DNA of 64,000 bases from an uncultured Nitrospirota bacterium. Lineage in GTDB: Bacteria; Nitrospirota; Nitrospiria; Nitrospirales; UBA8639. Positions 63,133-64,000 of this stretch are shown here, in pieces. How positions within the stretch are numbered: the first letter of the stretch is position 1; every line of letters starts with the position of its first letter. Under the pieces are notes generated by a model. It saw only the letters and a list, made by a program, of their open reading frames with translations, ran no database searches and had not been told where the DNA came from. The DNA lies in the NCBI GenBank assembly GCA_937139405.1, contig CAKZPV010000049.1:62001-126000 (forward strand), written 5' to 3'. Position numbers and translations under genes: made by a program.

Positions 63133-64000
63133 CTAGCCAAGATCGACCATGCGAACCGATAGGATATCTTGCTCTTGCTTCAGGAGATCTATAACTGGAG
63201 AAGCAAGCGGACTATCCAGCCCAATAATGAGCAGCGCCGATTCTCCCCGTTCGATGCGCGAACATTGCATTCGGGCGATATTCACTTCGTGCTTACCTAA
63301 GATTTGACCTACCATACCAATGACACCAGGACGATCAACGTTATCAATCAAGATCATCTGCCCTTCTGAGACAACCTCGACTTGAAACTGATTGATTTCC
63401 ACAATACGAGGCTCCTGACGGTGGAAGAGCGTACCCGCCAAATTATACGTCTTTTGCTCAGTTTCAACTTTAATGCGAATTAAACTCGTAAAATCACCGG
63501 CATCGCTACTTTTCACTTCTTTCACTTCAATGCCACGTTCTTTTGCCACAATGGGAGCATTCACAAAGTTAATTACATCTTCCAAAATAGGAGACAGCAA
63601 TCCTTTTAATATAGCGACCGTAATGGGAGCTACTCCTAATTGTGACACCTCGCCAACATACTCGACCGTGACAGACTTTAGGCCTCCGTCTAATAATTGC
63701 GCTTGAAAGCGACCCATCCGCTCGGCCAACAATAAGTAGGGCTGAAGTTGTGGTAAAACTTCGGGCGCTACCGATGGAACATTCACGGCACCGCGAGCAA
63801 TACCTCGTTTGAAGTAATCCACGAATTGTTCGGCAATCCCAATCGCCACGTTCTCTTGGGCTTCTTCAGTAGAGGCGCCAATATGGGGAGTGCAAGTAAA
63901 GTTTTCCAAGCCAAGAAGCGGGTGTTTAGGATCAACCGGCTCTTTTTCAAAGACATCAAATGCCGCCGCCGCCACTTTTCCAGATTGTAAGGCCTCACAT
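63133..64000 (-). CDS. serA: D-3-phosphoglycerate dehydrogenase, C-terminal part (gene runs off right edge)
   Basis: The frame is open to the window end, beginning with EALQSGKVAAAAFDVFEKEP, the usual helix before the substrate-domain end. It continues through LGLENFTCTPHIGASTEEAQENV with the catalytic histidine in TPHIG, then a long intervening domain (about 150 residues) and a C-terminal ACT domain (MILIDNVDRPGVIGMVGQILG). This is the long-form SerA with the extra domain that regulates serine synthesis. The N-terminal part is outside the window. Confidence 0.93.
   Translation of the reverse strand, partial: CEALQSGKVAAAAFDVFEKEPVDPKHPLLGLENFTCTPHIGASTEEAQENVAIGIAEQFVDYFKRGIARGAVNVPSVAPEVLPQLQPYLLLAERMGRFQAQLLDGGLKSVTVEYVGEVSQLGVAPITVAILKGLLSPILEDVINFVNAPIVAKERGIEVKEVKSSDAGDFTSLIRIKVETEQKTYNLAGTLFHRQEPRIVEINQFQVEVVSEGQMILIDNVDRPGVIGMVGQILGKHEVNIARMQCSRIERGESALLIIGLDSPLASPVIDLLKQEQDILSVRMVDLG

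Noticed and set aside
1-64000. CRISPR arrays, prophage genes or a toxin-antitoxin pair
   Set aside because: No regularly spaced repeats, phage structural genes, integrase or short paired genes with such motifs were seen.

Overview
The window looks like chromosome from a Nitrospira-type bacterium (phylum Nitrospirota, probably a nitrite oxidiser). This rests on a long respiratory operon combining two cytochrome bd-like subunit I proteins with cytochrome b, a Rieske protein and several c-type cytochromes, plus a large hopanoid/MEP lipid block. No nitrite oxidoreductase or ribosomal gene is present, so the assignment is an inference.

Left part (about 1-24.4 kb), accessory: a partial exported DUF4198-like gene at the edge is followed by a nonribosomal peptide synthetase (NRPS) locus on the + strand. 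The assembly line reads A-T; C-A(interrupted by a PP-loop ATPase domain)-T; C-A broken at the A8/A9 boundary, then a free-standing methyltransferase, then the missing A9-A10 end with T; and finally TubC-like docking-C-T-TE with no A domain and a cysteine nucleophile in the TE. A reverse-strand cassette (glycosyltransferase, methyltransferase, decayed IS3-family transposase) splits the last two NRPS genes and is bracketed by two imperfect copies of the start of the docking-domain gene. Downstream lie a periplasmic DUF4198 protein, an outer-membrane barrel, an MbtH-like protein fused to an unknown domain, a Rieske oxygenase and ectB-ectC without ectA. A tRNA-Thr closes this part.

Middle (24.6-38.4 kb): an exported DUF2914 protein, a UbiA-type prenyltransferase, then an eleven-gene respiratory operon on the - strand. 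From 5' to 3' this encodes lipoprotein cytochrome c, bd-like subunit, membrane cytochrome c, PRC-Rieske protein, cytochrome b, membrane protein, second bd-like subunit, two membrane cytochromes c, an EB_dh-type haem subunit and a dihaem lipoprotein. It probably forms a quinol/cytochrome c-linked membrane complex.

Right part (38.4-64 kb), almost all on the - strand: a hopanoid supercluster (hpnH, ispG, dxs, hpnN, two squalene-hopene cyclases, hpnG, hpnM) with an Mla-type lipid transporter (MlaE, MlaF, MlaD, MlaC/HpnM), a surface-antigen barrel and a TPR protein between the cyclases. It supplies isoprenoid precursors, cyclises squalene, extends hopanoids and exports lipids. After it come a nucleotide-sugar dehydrogenase, a type IV pilin, a large TPR lipoprotein, dnaB, hisZ and the 3' part of serA.

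The most unusual system is the NRPS locus. Two of its adenylation domains are broken at the same structural point, one by a PP-loop amidotransferase/thiolation-like domain in a module whose specificity code reads as asparagine-like, the other by a methyltransferase now encoded separately.
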